Below, in pieces: positions 24,028-33,403 of a DNA stretch of 64,000 bases. The DNA is from Mesobacterium_A hydrothermale. Its GTDB lineage: Bacteria > Pseudomonadota > Alphaproteobacteria > Rhodobacterales > Rhodobacteraceae. Numbering within the stretch: position 1 is the stretch's first letter; the number at the start of each line of letters is the position of its first letter. The position numbers and the translations under genes are program-made. Location: the NCBI RefSeq assembly GCF_035818635.1, contig NZ_JAYLLH010000024.1:1-64000 (forward strand), given 5' to 3'. The notes under the pieces were generated by a model. It made no database searches and was not told the DNA's origin. It saw only the letters and a list, made by a program, of their open reading frames with translations.

Positions 24028-24700
24028 GCAGCGAATAACCGGTGTTGCGGATCGTGTGGATCAGCGGAATGTCGAACGGCTTGTCGATCTTGGCGCGTAG
24101 CCGGCTCATGTGGGTTTCCAGCACAGTGGTGTTGGGTTCGAAACTGAAATTCCAGACCCGTTCCAGCAGCATTGTCCGGGTCAGGACCCGCCCCGCGTTG
24201 CGCATCAGAACTTCCAGAAGCATGAATTCCTTGGTCTGCAACTCAATAGTCTGACCTTGCCGGTGCGCCAGCCGCGACAGCAAGTCCAGTTCAAGGTCAT
24301 GCTCGACCAGCTTGGTGACTTCGGCATGGGTGCTTCGTCGGCGGGTCAGCGCTTCGATCCGCGCCTTCAGTTCGGAAAAGTGAAACGGCTTTGTCAGGTA
24401 GTCGTCCCCACCCGCCGCCAGCCCTTCGACGCGGTTGTCGACATCGGCCAGCCCGGTCAGGAACAGCACCGGCATTTCCGATCCCGCGGCGCGCAGCGCC
24501 TTGACCACCGACAGGCCGTCCATCCCGGGGATCATGCGGTCAAAGATCGCAAGATCGCAAGGACTGTAGAGGCAATAGGTCAGTGCATCCCGCCCGTCTT
24601 CGAAATGTTCAACGCTGTGGCCTTCTTCCTCCAGCCCTGCACTGACGTAGTCGGCAAGCTTGGTATCGTCTTCGGCCAGAAGGATTTTCACGTCACGCAC
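24014..24700 (-). CDS. OmpR-family response regulator
   Basis: A 228-residue regulator with a receiver domain (Asp54 as phosphoacceptor in AIFDRMIPG; acidic pocket at EDD near residue 11; conserved Lys in LTKPF) and a C-terminal winged helix (about 130-225) with RVWNFSFEPNTTVLETHMSRLR. The start is GTG; a second GTG three codons later is an alternative. It is the first gene of the minus-strand unit with the kinase. Divergently placed from the HlyC-like/RTX pair over about 200 bases. Confidence 0.93.
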   Translation of the reverse strand: MRDVKILLAEDDTKLADYVSAGLEEEGHSVEHFEDGRDALTYCLYSPCDLAIFDRMIPGMDGLSVVKALRAAGSEMPVLFLTGLADVDNRVEGLAAGGDDYLTKPFHFSELKARIEALTRRRSTHAEVTKLVEHDLELDLLSRLAHRQGQTIELQTKEFMLLEVLMRNAGRVLTRTMLLERVWNFSFEPNTTVLETHMSRLRAKIDKPFDIPLIHTIRNTGYSLHGPR

Positions 24701-24904
24701 CTTTTTTCTGCGGCGGCGTTGGACTGCCGTCTTTCCGAACCCAGTCTAAGGCCAAAGCCGCCGCGAACTCCACTTACGAATTTGTAAAACTCAGCGGCGC
24801 CGCCGCGTTCGAGGCATGGTTTTTCATACTTGTTTGGCGACAGCAGCCTTTTTACGCTGCGGGTGTATTTGAATGCGTTCCCGTGGTTCCGCGATGCGGA
24901 GTTG

Positions 24905-25444
24905 ATGAGAGATTTGATGACGGTACCTTCGCAAACAATGAAGGACGTGCCCCACCCCGGTCCCGGGCATGGCGATGGTCTGGCCGCACCGCTTGCGACG
25001 GGCTTGCAGGCCTTGCGTCACAAGAACCCGTATATGGCGGCGGGCCTGATCCTGTCGCTGATGCTGGGGCACAAGCCTTTTGCCGACCGCAGTTTCGGTG
25101 GCATGTCGCGGCTGATCGCGGGGCATGTGAACCGGGGGCATTACCGCATCATTTTTCGCGATGGGCAACCAAAGGGTTTCGTCGGATGGGCGCTGACCAC
25201 CCCGGACGCAGCGCTGGCATGGCGCGACGGGGATGGCAGCACGGTGGGCGACGGACGCCACGGCGAAGGGGCCGTGGTGAATTTCTGGGTCTCGGACGGG
25301 CCCGACATGAGCAGCTATATCCTGCGCGTCTTGCGCAGCGAACTTTCGCAAACACGCCTCGTGACCGCGCGGCGTATCTATTCCGATGGCCGGATCCGTC
25401 CCGTGACGATCGTCAACCGGCGCGTCGACACGATGATTGATTAA
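24905..25444 (+). CDS. HlyC-like toxin-activating lysine acyltransferase
   Basis: About 179 residues from the ATG at 24905, with alternatives at TTG 24830 and ATG 24917. The HlyC-type core is visible: a His (56) followed by a helical stretch, then RDGQPKGFVGWALTT, matching the RDxxPVAxxSWA segment of HlyC. HlyC acylates internal lysines of a protoxin using acyl-ACP, with a His and an Asp needed. Here the residue aligned to that Asp appears to be Asn126 in VVNFW, so activity may be altered; the alignment is by eye. The stop is 12 bases before the RTX gene, indicating one transcript. Confidence 0.72.
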   Translation: MRDLMTVPSQTMKDVPHPGPGHGDGLAAPLATGLQALRHKNPYMAAGLILSLMLGHKPFADRSFGGMSRLIAGHVNRGHYRIIFRDGQPKGFVGWALTTPDAALAWRDGDGSTVGDGRHGEGAVVNFWVSDGPDMSSYILRVLRSELSQTRLVTARRIYSDGRIRPVTIVNRRVDTMID

Positions 25445-25456
25445 AGGAGCCAGACC

Positions 25457-28400
25457 ATGGCCGTTCTTACATCCACCCACGCCCTGTTCGGCCTGAACAT
25501 GGCCAGCGGCGACCAGTTCTTTTTCGACCAGTACGATCCGCTGGCATATACGCCAAACGACTATTCCTGGTTGTCGCCGGACGGGTCTGACGTCTATGTG
25601 ACCGGCACGTCGATCACGCGCAACGCCAGCGACATTCCGATCAGCGGCACGATCACGCATGTCTATATCGACATCGGCAACAGCGGCGGGTTTGCCGACT
25701 ATGAAATCGGCGGGTTTTCCGGCCACCTGCCGACAATGATCAATGGCTCTGATTTCCTGAGCGAAGTGTTCGATGGCAATGACACGCTGAACGGCAGCGG
25801 GTTCGACGACACGCTCAAGGGTATCGCGGGCGACGACACGTTGTTCGGCTATGACGGTCACGACATCCTATTGGGGGACTATGCCACCCCGGGCTTCACC
25901 GATGGCAACGACGTGCTGTACGGCGGCGCGGGCAACGATTCGCTTTATGGCAACGGCGGCAACGATGACCTGCAAGGCGGCACCGGCGCGAACCACCTGT
26001 TCGGCGGCTCCGGCGACGATAACATCGTCAGCAGCGGGTCGGACAACGTGGATGCCGGTGCGGGCAATGATGCTGTCTTTGTATCGAACAGTATCGTCGG
26101 CGACGACACGTTTAACGGTGGAACCGGCTTAGACAATTTCGACCTCAGTGCAATCAGCAACATGGGCCGCGAAATCGACCTGTTGAACGAACGCTGGGAA
26201 CTGTTCGATGGGAGTGCCACCTTCAGTGCGCTTATCGGGTTCGAAACGGTCTATGGCGGCTCCGGTGACGAAACCATTCGCGGGTCGAATGTGGACAACC
26301 TGCTCGTTGGCAATAACGGATCGGATGAGATCTATGGCAACGATGGCAACGACCTGCTGTTTGGCGGAACCGACGACTCTGCCGACACGATCCGCGGCGG
26401 TGCCGGCAACGATACCATCTACGGCGAAGACGGGAACGACTACCTTGCCGGGGATTCAGGAAAGGATTCGATATTTGGCCAGTTTGGCGACGACTCGCTG
26501 TTCGGAAATACCGGCGATGACGTGCTCTATGGTGGTCTCGGCAATGACTCGATGGTCGGAAACGGGGACAACGACCAGTTCGTCCTGCAAAACTTCTTCT
26601 TTGCAGCAGACGCAGACACGATCAGAGGGGGGGCCGGGACCGATAGCCTCGTCTTTGACGGCACAGGCATCTATAACCTGAGGAACTTGGACCTTCTCGA
26701 CCTGGAGGGTCTGAGATTTCTCGGCGGGACCGGGGACTTCGTCGTCACTTTTGACGCGGATTCCTGGAACGATGGCTTCGGTGCACATTGGGGGCCTACA
26801 CTTACCTTTTCGGCGACCGCGGCGTCGCATCGCATCAATATCGAGATGGATGTCGACGACAGCCTCGATCTGTCGCCCTGGACCGCCTTTGGCTACGACG
26901 CTCTGCATGACTGGTTCGACATCACCGGCGATGGCAGCGCAGAGACCTTTGTTTCCTCGTTCCTGCGCGACCGTGTTTCCGGCAACGACGGCGACGACGT
27001 GTTTATTCTGAATGGCGAGAGCTATGCGGAGGACACGATTGACGGCGGTAACGACACCGACACGCTTGTGGTGCAACTGTCGACGGACATGTCGCATGCC
27101 AATGCCCAGATCCTGTCGATCGAGCGGGTGATCTTTGACACCACGGTCAGCGCAGGCGTGCGCCGGCTGACCCTGCATGCCGACGACCTGGACAACGATC
27201 AGGGCGCAGGCACCGAAATCTCGGCAGGGCTCGAGGTGATCGACCTGGACCAGACGCGCAAGGACGTGATCATGGTCCAGATGGAAAACATTCCGGCCCT
27301 CGACCTGTCGACCTGGACCTTCACCGACTGGGACGGTGCGGACGAAGACAAAATCGAGATCGTCGGCTATGACATCAGCGAAAACATCGTCGGCACCACG
27401 CAGGCCGACCATATCTGGGGCAATGACGGCGACGACACGCTGAATGGGTACACCGGCAACGACACGATCAACGGCGGGATCGGCGCGGACCTGATCATCG
27501 GCGGATACGGCAACGACAACCTCTATGGCTTCGACGGCAACGATACCCTGACCGGAGAGATAGGCGACGACTCCCTGAACGGTCAGAACGGCGACGATTC
27601 CCTTGACGGCGGTCAGGGCAATGACACGCTTTTGGGGTCTGGCGGCAACGATGTCCTGCTTGGCGGGTTCAACAACGACTCTCTGTCGGGTGGCGAAGGC
27701 GACGACACGCTGTTCGGCGACCACGACAACGACACTCTGAACGGCGGTGCCGGGCGCGACACGTATTTGTTCGACCCGCAACAACACAGCGATGACCAGA
27801 TCATCGGCTTCGAAAACGGGCGCGACAGGATCGTGGTCGATTTCGACGGCTGGTTCCCGACCGTCGAGCGCAACAACGGCAATGCCGTGCTGGACTTTGG
27901 GCCGCAAACGGTTGAATTGCTTGGCCAGAATCCGAACATGGTCAGCAGCGACGACATCTACTACGAATTTGCAGAGTTCGGAAAAGACAATATCGGCGTC
28001 GTGCCGTCGATCATCACGCTTCAGCGGGACTACGTCGATCCGGTGATTTTCGTGCAAACCGTCACCTCGAACGACGCGGGCCCGGTGATTGTCAGGATCA
28101 CCGACATCCAGCCCGGGCAGTTCACGGTGATGTTGCAGGAACCCAACGCCGACGACGGGGTACACAGCCCCGAGGATATCTCTTACGCGGTGTTCGAGGC
28201 TGGAACCTGGGAACTGGCAAACGGCGCACGCCTGGAAGTCGGAAACTTCGACAGTAGCAACCTGAGCGGTGCCGGTTTCGAACAGGTCGATTTCACCGAC
28301 AGCCTGTTCGACGCGGCCCCTGCGGTGCTGAGCCAGGTCCAGACCAACAACGGCGCCGACTGGGTCATGACCCGGCAGAAGAACGCCAGCGCCACGGGCG

Positions 28401-30445
28401 TGGAAATCGTGATGCAGGAAGAAGAGGCCCTGAATTCCGGCAGCCACGCGCAGGAAACCATCGGCTGGCTTGCGATCGAGACCGGAACGCATGAATGGAA
28501 TGGCAAGCAACTCGTTGCCGGGTCCACCGGCCAAACCATCACGCAGGACGGTGCTTTTCAAAACTTCGAGCGCGCCTTCGACGCGGGTCCCGCGCCTGTC
28601 ACGCTTGCCAATCTGTCCACCTTTGTCGGCTCGGATCCGGCCATTGCCCGGATCACTGCGACAGACACAACCGATTTCTATGTGATCGCCAACGAAGACA
28701 CCTCACGCGACGCAGAAATTACCCATATCGCCGAAGCCGTATCCTTTCTGGCCGCCGAAGAAGGGATGATCTCGGCCCGGCGCGCCAGCCCCGTGATCGC
28801 CGAATATGGCGTTGCGCAAGTCAACCAGAACGCGGTTTCGGTGACCCTGCAGAACGACTTTTTCAATCCGGTGGTCGTTGCCAGCACGATGTCCGACAAT
28901 GGCCCTGTACCAGTGGCAATCCGGGTTGAGTCGATCACCAGCGACAGCTTTACGTTCCGTTTGCAGGAAACCGCGAACGAGGACGGCGTGCATTCGTTTG
29001 AAGACGTCGCGTGGATGGTCGTCGAAGCAGGCAGTTGGCAATTGGCAGACGGGACCCGGCTGGAAGCGGGGACGCTTGAAAGCGCCCTGCTCAGCACTGG
29101 CGGCACTGAACATGTCAGCTTCAGCCACGGCGGGTTCCAGACCACGCCAACGATCCTGAGCCAGGTTCAGACCGACAACGGCGCTGATTGGGTCATCACC
29201 CGGCAAGATACCTCTGATGCGTCCGGCTTCTTTGTGACCATGCAGGAAGAGGAAGCCAGGAACGCGGGCTCACATGCGGCGGAAATCCTGGGATGGGTTG
29301 CCTTCGAACAAGCACAGGGCACGGCCGGCAACGATGTCTATGAAGCGTCGAGAACGGCCAACACGGTGACCGATGCCAGCCAAGAAATCGCGTTCTCCAA
29401 CACGTTTGGTTCTGCCCCCGTTCTGTTGACGCAACTGTCCACCCTGAACGGCAGCGACCCGACCAGCGCACGGGTCACCGCCGTTGACAGCGGTACGTTC
29501 GAGGTCTTCGCGCAAGAAGAAACGAGCCTTGACGTCGAAACCGGGCACATCGATGAAACGGTTGATTTCCTGGCGCTTTCCGGTGATGGCCAGCTTATCG
29601 GCGAACGTTATACCCCAGCTATTGCCGAGATCGGCACGGTCAACATGGCGCACACCGACACCGTGGTCACCTTTGACCGGGTCTATGACAACCCTGTCGT
29701 CTTTGCGCTGCCACCGTCCGACAATGGTCCCGCCCCGGCAGCCGTGCGGCTCAAGTCGGTCACGTCGACTGGCTTCACTGCCTTCATCCAGGAGCCGTCA
29801 AACGAAGACGCGATTCATTCAACGGAAACCGTCAGCTACATGGTGATCGAAGCCGGAAACTGGCAGTTGTCCGACGGCACCCAGCTTTCGGTTGGCACCG
29901 TTGACAGCGCGCGGCTGTCGACCGCCGGGTTCGAAGGCGTGGTTTTCCCCAACGAATTCGACACAACGCCCGCAGTTTTCAGCCAGGTCCAGACCAACAA
30001 CGGCACCGATTGGGTGGTCACGCGGCAGGACAGCGTGGACACCGATGGATTTTCGCTGACCATGCAAGAGGAAGAAGCCAACAACGCTGGCACACATGCC
30101 ACCGAAACCATCGGCTGGTTCGCCATCGAAACCGGTATTGGAAGTTGGGACGGCAACCTTTTCGAGGCGATGGTGACCGACACCAGCGTGACCGACGCCT
30201 ATGACACGTTTCAGTTCTCCAAGGGCTTTGCAAACACCCCCAACCTGCTGGCGAGCCTGACCAGTTTCGAGGGTGCTGACGCGGCCAGCTTGCGCTATCG
30301 CAACCTGACTGCCGATGGGGTTGATCTGCGCGTGATGGAAGACACCTCCTCCGATGCCGAGGTCGTGCATTCTGCAGAGATGGCCAGTCTCTTTGCCATC
30401 GACGGCGACGGCCTGCTGACCGGCACCGCCTGGGACGTGATGTAG
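25457..30445 (+). CDS. Large RTX repeat protein with nine lectin-like C-terminal repeats
   Basis: A 1662-residue acidic protein. Nonapeptide Ca2+-binding repeats of the GGxGNDxL type form three blocks at about 108-212, 266-379 and 646-774. A C-terminal half (847-1662) consists of three tandem units of about 270 residues (847-1110, 1111-1384, 1385-1662). Each splits into three about-85-residue repeats of pattern P-V-L...NGxDW..R....GF.V.MQEE...H..E...W.AIE, which look like H-type lectin repeats. There is no Sec signal, no hydrophobic pore region and only about nine lysines. RTX proteins leave by type I secretion, but no transporter genes lie nearby. Likely an extracellular adhesin; GGAG precedes the ATG. 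Confidence 0.9.
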   Translation: MAVLTSTHALFGLNMASGDQFFFDQYDPLAYTPNDYSWLSPDGSDVYVTGTSITRNASDIPISGTITHVYIDIGNSGGFADYEIGGFSGHLPTMINGSDFLSEVFDGNDTLNGSGFDDTLKGIAGDDTLFGYDGHDILLGDYATPGFTDGNDVLYGGAGNDSLYGNGGNDDLQGGTGANHLFGGSGDDNIVSSGSDNVDAGAGNDAVFVSNSIVGDDTFNGGTGLDNFDLSAISNMGREIDLLNERWELFDGSATFSALIGFETVYGGSGDETIRGSNVDNLLVGNNGSDEIYGNDGNDLLFGGTDDSADTIRGGAGNDTIYGEDGNDYLAGDSGKDSIFGQFGDDSLFGNTGDDVLYGGLGNDSMVGNGDNDQFVLQNFFFAADADTIRGGAGTDSLVFDGTGIYNLRNLDLLDLEGLRFLGGTGDFVVTFDADSWNDGFGAHWGPTLTFSATAASHRINIEMDVDDSLDLSPWTAFGYDALHDWFDITGDGSAETFVSSFLRDRVSGNDGDDVFILNGESYAEDTIDGGNDTDTLVVQLSTDMSHANAQILSIERVIFDTTVSAGVRRLTLHADDLDNDQGAGTEISAGLEVIDLDQTRKDVIMVQMENIPALDLSTWTFTDWDGADEDKIEIVGYDISENIVGTTQADHIWGNDGDDTLNGYTGNDTINGGIGADLIIGGYGNDNLYGFDGNDTLTGEIGDDSLNGQNGDDSLDGGQGNDTLLGSGGNDVLLGGFNNDSLSGGEGDDTLFGDHDNDTLNGGAGRDTYLFDPQQHSDDQIIGFENGRDRIVVDFDGWFPTVERNNGNAVLDFGPQTVELLGQNPNMVSSDDIYYEFAEFGKDNIGVVPSIITLQRDYVDPVIFVQTVTSNDAGPVIVRITDIQPGQFTVMLQEPNADDGVHSPEDISYAVFEAGTWELANGARLEVGNFDSSNLSGAGFEQVDFTDSLFDAAPAVLSQVQTNNGADWVMTRQKNASATGVEIVMQEEEALNSGSHAQETIGWLAIETGTHEWNGKQLVAGSTGQTITQDGAFQNFERAFDAGPAPVTLANLSTFVGSDPAIARITATDTTDFYVIANEDTSRDAEITHIAEAVSFLAAEEGMISARRASPVIAEYGVAQVNQNAVSVTLQNDFFNPVVVASTMSDNGPVPVAIRVESITSDSFTFRLQETANEDGVHSFEDVAWMVVEAGSWQLADGTRLEAGTLESALLSTGGTEHVSFSHGGFQTTPTILSQVQTDNGADWVITRQDTSDASGFFVTMQEEEARNAGSHAAEILGWVAFEQAQGTAGNDVYEASRTANTVTDASQEIAFSNTFGSAPVLLTQLSTLNGSDPTSARVTAVDSGTFEVFAQEETSLDVETGHIDETVDFLALSGDGQLIGERYTPAIAEIGTVNMAHTDTVVTFDRVYDNPVVFALPPSDNGPAPAAVRLKSVTSTGFTAFIQEPSNEDAIHSTETVSYMVIEAGNWQLSDGTQLSVGTVDSARLSTAGFEGVVFPNEFDTTPAVFSQVQTNNGTDWVVTRQDSVDTDGFSLTMQEEEANNAGTHATETIGWFAIETGIGSWDGNLFEAMVTDTSVTDAYDTFQFSKGFANTPNLLASLTSFEGADAASLRYRNLTADGVDLRVMEDTSSDAEVVHSAEMASLFAIDGDGLLTGTAWDVM

Positions 30446-30453
30446 CCCCGCGC

Positions 30454-30472
30454 GCCCGGGCATCGCCCGGGC
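30454..30472 (+). terminator. GC hairpin after the RTX gene
   Basis: GCCCGGGC-ATC-GCCCGGGC, eight bases after the stop, without a T-run. It lies between the RTX gene and the convergent creatininase-like gene. Confidence 0.45.
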
Positions 30473-30476
30473 CCCG

Positions 30477-31265
30477 TCACCCGGGATGGGTGGGCGCGAA
30501 CGTGTCCAGCGGCAGGTCTCTGACCTTGCACAGCAGGTCAATGAACCCTGCAACCTGATGGGCACAGGTGGCCCGCCCCTTTTCCGCAGTGGCCACCGAC
30601 GCATTGCCTACGGTCCCGAGCGGGTTCAGGTCGGACGAGACCCAGCCATAGGAAATCGGTCCGATGGGGGAAATCGGCGCACCCTCTGCGGTCGAGCGGA
30701 AATCCTGCGCGGCTGTCATGTCGACGCTTTCGGGACTGAAATTCAGCATCAACGAGGTTTCCACGTCGCCGCCATGTATCCCAAAGGCGCGTTCGTGGTC
30801 GGAGTACATCCCCTCGGGGTGGCCAAAATTGCCCCATTGGCATTTCACCGCCAGCATCCCCGCCCGCACCCTCAATTCCCGCGACAGAACCGAGATCAGG
30901 TCAAGGTTGCCGCCGTGGCTGTTGACGATCACCAGCTTGCGCAGACCCGCCCGCGCCACCGAAAGCCCGATCTCGGTCCAGGCCCGCAGCGCGTTTTCCG
31001 CGCTCAGCGTCAGCGTGCCCGGCGCGTGGATATGTTCGTTCGACTTGCCCACCGCCTGCACCGGCAGGATCAGGATGTTCAGCGCGTCGGGACAGGTGGC
31101 ACGCAGCTCGGCCAACATGCCTTCGGCGATCATCGTGTCGGTGCCCGTGGGCAGGTGTGGCCCATGCTGTTCGATGGCTGCCGTCGGCAGGATGGCGATG
31201 GTGGTCGCCGGGTTCATGTCGGAAAATTCCGTGGTGCGGTACTGCGCCCAGTCCAGCCGTCTCAT
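30477..31265 (-). CDS. Creatininase-family amidohydrolase
   Basis: A 262-residue metal-dependent hydrolase of the creatininase family. Metal-binding signatures IEQHGPHLPTGTD near residues 32-44 and IVNSHGGN are present. The family opens cyclic amides such as creatinine and also includes enzymes acting on other lactams and formamides. It is the last gene of a nine-gene minus-strand operon; its ATG overlaps the stop of the oxygenase gene by ATGA (31262-31265). Convergent with the RTX gene. In this context it probably hydrolyses a ring or amide bond of the operon's substrate. Confidence 0.87.
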   Translation of the reverse strand: MRRLDWAQYRTTEFSDMNPATTIAILPTAAIEQHGPHLPTGTDTMIAEGMLAELRATCPDALNILILPVQAVGKSNEHIHAPGTLTLSAENALRAWTEIGLSVARAGLRKLVIVNSHGGNLDLISVLSRELRVRAGMLAVKCQWGNFGHPEGMYSDHERAFGIHGGDVETSLMLNFSPESVDMTAAQDFRSTAEGAPISPIGPISYGWVSSDLNPLGTVGNASVATAEKGRATCAHQVAGFIDLLCKVRDLPLDTFAPTHPG

Positions 31266-32182
31266 GCGGTTTCCTTCGGGGTATAGGTCGCGTCAAGCCG
31301 CGACCGCAGGTAATCGGCCCCGGTGATCGCGGGGTATTTCGCCGCCCCCGTACCGGGCAACGCGGTAATCACGCTGTCGGGGTTCGGATCAAGGAAAAAG
31401 GCAATCGACCGGCGCACGCGCTGCGGCGCCAGCACCCGGTGCGGGGTCGACACATAGGTGTCGTTCGACCACCGCATCAGGCAATCGCCGATATTGACGA
31501 CATAGGCGCCGGGCACATGTGGCACGTCCATCCAGTCGCCCCCGCGCGGCTTGACCTGCAATCCGGCCACGCCGTCGGTCATCAGCAGCGTGATCGAGCC
31601 GTAGTCGGTATGCGCCCCCGCTCCGATCCCCGGTTCCGTCGCTGCCGGGTAACGCAGCACGCGCAGCGTTGCCATCGGTTCGGTGAAATGCGGGGCGAAA
31701 AAGCCGGCGGGCAAGCCGAGTTCCTCTTCGAACGCGCTGTGCAGGGCCACGCCCAGATCCAGCGCGGCGGTGTAATAGGCCAGCATCGTGTCACGAAACC
31801 CCGGCAGGTCCGGCCAGACGTTGACGCCGCGAAACATTTCCCCGGCGATCACGCGCGGATCGTCGGCGGGCAGGTCGAACCCGACGTTGAACGCCTCTTT
31901 CCGGTCCATGACCCCGCTGGACTCGTCCAGCGCCTCTGACCCTTGGGCCGCCCAGCCGCGATTGTGCGGGTTGTTGCGGATATCGAGCGGGGCCTTTTCC
32001 GCGTCGGGCAAGGCAAAGAACGCATCGGCCTGCGCGAAGACATCGGCGATCAGCCCGTCGGCGATGCCATGGCCCGAGATCAGGAAAAACCCGGTGTCGC
32101 GGCAGGCGTGGCCCAGATCGGCGACAAAACCTGCGCGGTCGGTACCGCTGGCATAGCGTTGCCAGTCGAGAACGGGGATCAT
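31262..32182 (-). CDS. 2-oxoglutarate/Fe(II)-type oxygenase (isopenicillin N synthase-like)
   Basis: A 306-residue non-heme iron oxygenase. An N-terminal DIOX_N-like region has HACRDTGFFLISGHG, and the double-stranded beta-helix core bears the Fe ligands: HTD in GAHTDYGSIT and the distal His in STPHRV, with RRSIAFF providing the 2-oxoglutarate-type Arg/Ser pair. The start chosen, MIPVLDWQRY, overlaps the upstream quinone-reductase stop by ATGA; a longer frame runs into that gene. Likely hydroxylates a small molecule handled by this operon; the substrate is unknown. Confidence 0.9.
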   Translation of the reverse strand: MIPVLDWQRYASGTDRAGFVADLGHACRDTGFFLISGHGIADGLIADVFAQADAFFALPDAEKAPLDIRNNPHNRGWAAQGSEALDESSGVMDRKEAFNVGFDLPADDPRVIAGEMFRGVNVWPDLPGFRDTMLAYYTAALDLGVALHSAFEEELGLPAGFFAPHFTEPMATLRVLRYPAATEPGIGAGAHTDYGSITLLMTDGVAGLQVKPRGGDWMDVPHVPGAYVVNIGDCLMRWSNDTYVSTPHRVLAPQRVRRSIAFFLDPNPDSVITALPGTGAAKYPAITGADYLRSRLDATYTPKETA

Positions 32183-32820
32183 GTCTGCACCTCTCTGTCC
32201 ACCGGCACGGGGGTCGGCGCCTTGGCGGCGCACAGCCGGTCGACCTTTTGCGCCACCTTGCGCAGGTGCGCAGCGCGGCTTTCAGCGGTGGAACTGTCCA
32301 TCAGGTAGTGCGCGGCAAAGGCCTTGCGTGCCCGCGGCGCCAGCAACAGCCCGACCCCGCGCATCAGCGTGCGCTTGCCCGGCGCGCCGACAAGGAAGGT
32401 CAGCCAACGGCTGGCCCCGCAGGTGGTGAACACCCCCAGCCTTGTGATGTGAGTCAGGCCCGGGCGGATGGTTTCGCCCTCGGCCTTGGGCATCAGAAAG
32501 GCCACCTCGGGCACCATGGCACGGTCCAGCCAGCCCTTCAGCATCGCCGGCAGCCCATACCACCAGGTAGGGTAGACAAAGATCAGCGTGTCGCACCACA
32601 GCAGGTCCTCGCAATCCTGCATGACAGGCACGCGGTTCAGGCTGGCGTCTTCGTAGTCGCGGTGTTCCTGCGCGCCCATCGCCGGATCGAACCCCAACGC
32701 ATAAAGGTCGCGAAACCGGATCTCGGCCCCGGCGGCGCGCAACCGCTCCAGCACCACGTCGCGCACGGCGGCGGTAAAGCTTTCCGGACGGGGGTGGCAA
32801 TAGATCACAAGCGCACGCAT
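32179..32820 (-). CDS. Flavodoxin-fold NAD(P)H quinone reductase, copy 1
   Basis: A 213-residue flavoprotein of the NQO/MdaB group. The start MRALVIYCHPRPESFTAAV matches the FMN/FAD phosphate-binding region (HPxxxSF), and the FVYPTWWYGLPAMLKGWLDR motif is diagnostic. Such enzymes do two-electron reductions of quinones or nitro/N-oxide compounds. It is followed in the operon by the oxygenase gene (4-base overlap). A paralogue of similar layout lies directly upstream, one base away, suggesting a duplicated pair or a heterodimer. Confidence 0.88.
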   Translation of the reverse strand: MRALVIYCHPRPESFTAAVRDVVLERLRAAGAEIRFRDLYALGFDPAMGAQEHRDYEDASLNRVPVMQDCEDLLWCDTLIFVYPTWWYGLPAMLKGWLDRAMVPEVAFLMPKAEGETIRPGLTHITRLGVFTTCGASRWLTFLVGAPGKRTLMRGVGLLLAPRARKAFAAHYLMDSSTAESRAAHLRKVAQKVDRLCAAKAPTPVPVDREVQT

Positions 32821-32821
32821 G

Positions 32822-33403
32822 TCAGAACCTTTCCATCTCGGCCTTGACCCGCGCAAGGTGCGTGGCACGCTGCGCGTCGGTGGCCCGGTTCAGATCGTAA
32901 AGCGCAAGATAGCGCATCTTGTCCGGGCGACAGACGTGCCAGACCGCGCGCGTCACCGTCTTGCGCGGCGGATCGCCCACCAAGAGCGCCCGAAGCCGGT
33001 TGCCGCCATAGGTGGTGCAGGCCGCCAGCTTGCGGATGTGGGTCAGGTTCGGTTTCACCTTGCCATCCACCAGCTTGAAACTGACACCGGGCAGGAATAC
33101 CCGGTCAAGGAAGCCCTTGAGGATCGCCGGGTAACCGAAATTCCACACCGGGAACACCATCACCAGCGCATCCGCCGCCATCAGCCGATCGACATAGGGT
33201 TTCACCGGGCCGATATTGTCGGGCGCGTCGTGGTAGCCACGCCGCTCTGCCTCGGTCAGGACCGGCTGGAACCCTTCGGCGTTCAGGTCGCAGTCGTCGA
33301 CCTCCCACCCCTTGGCGGTCAGCGTGTCGACCACGACCCGGTGCACGGCGGCGTTGAAGCTTTCCGGACAGGGGTGCGCGAAAAGCACCAGGACTCGGCT
33401 CAT
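32822..33403 (-). CDS. Flavodoxin-fold NAD(P)H quinone reductase, copy 2
   Basis: A 193-residue paralogue of the next gene. It begins MSRVLVLFAHPCPESFNAAV and has VFPVWNFGYPAILKGFLDRV, the same reductase signature, but with NFG in place of YG in the active-site loop. Its ATG overlaps the stop of the FAD-oxidase gene by ATGA (33400-33403). An 18-residue upstream extension is possible but lies within that gene. With its twin it would supply reducing steps in the pathway of this operon. Confidence 0.87.
   Translation of the reverse strand: MSRVLVLFAHPCPESFNAAVHRVVVDTLTAKGWEVDDCDLNAEGFQPVLTEAERRGYHDAPDNIGPVKPYVDRLMAADALVMVFPVWNFGYPAILKGFLDRVFLPGVSFKLVDGKVKPNLTHIRKLAACTTYGGNRLRALLVGDPPRKTVTRAVWHVCRPDKMRYLALYDLNRATDAQRATHLARVKAEMERF

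Noticed and set aside
26456..28561. 701-codon minus-strand frame opposite the RTX gene
   Set aside because: Antisense of Gly/Asp repeat codons gives long Val/Ala/Ile-rich frames; no start site or family match.
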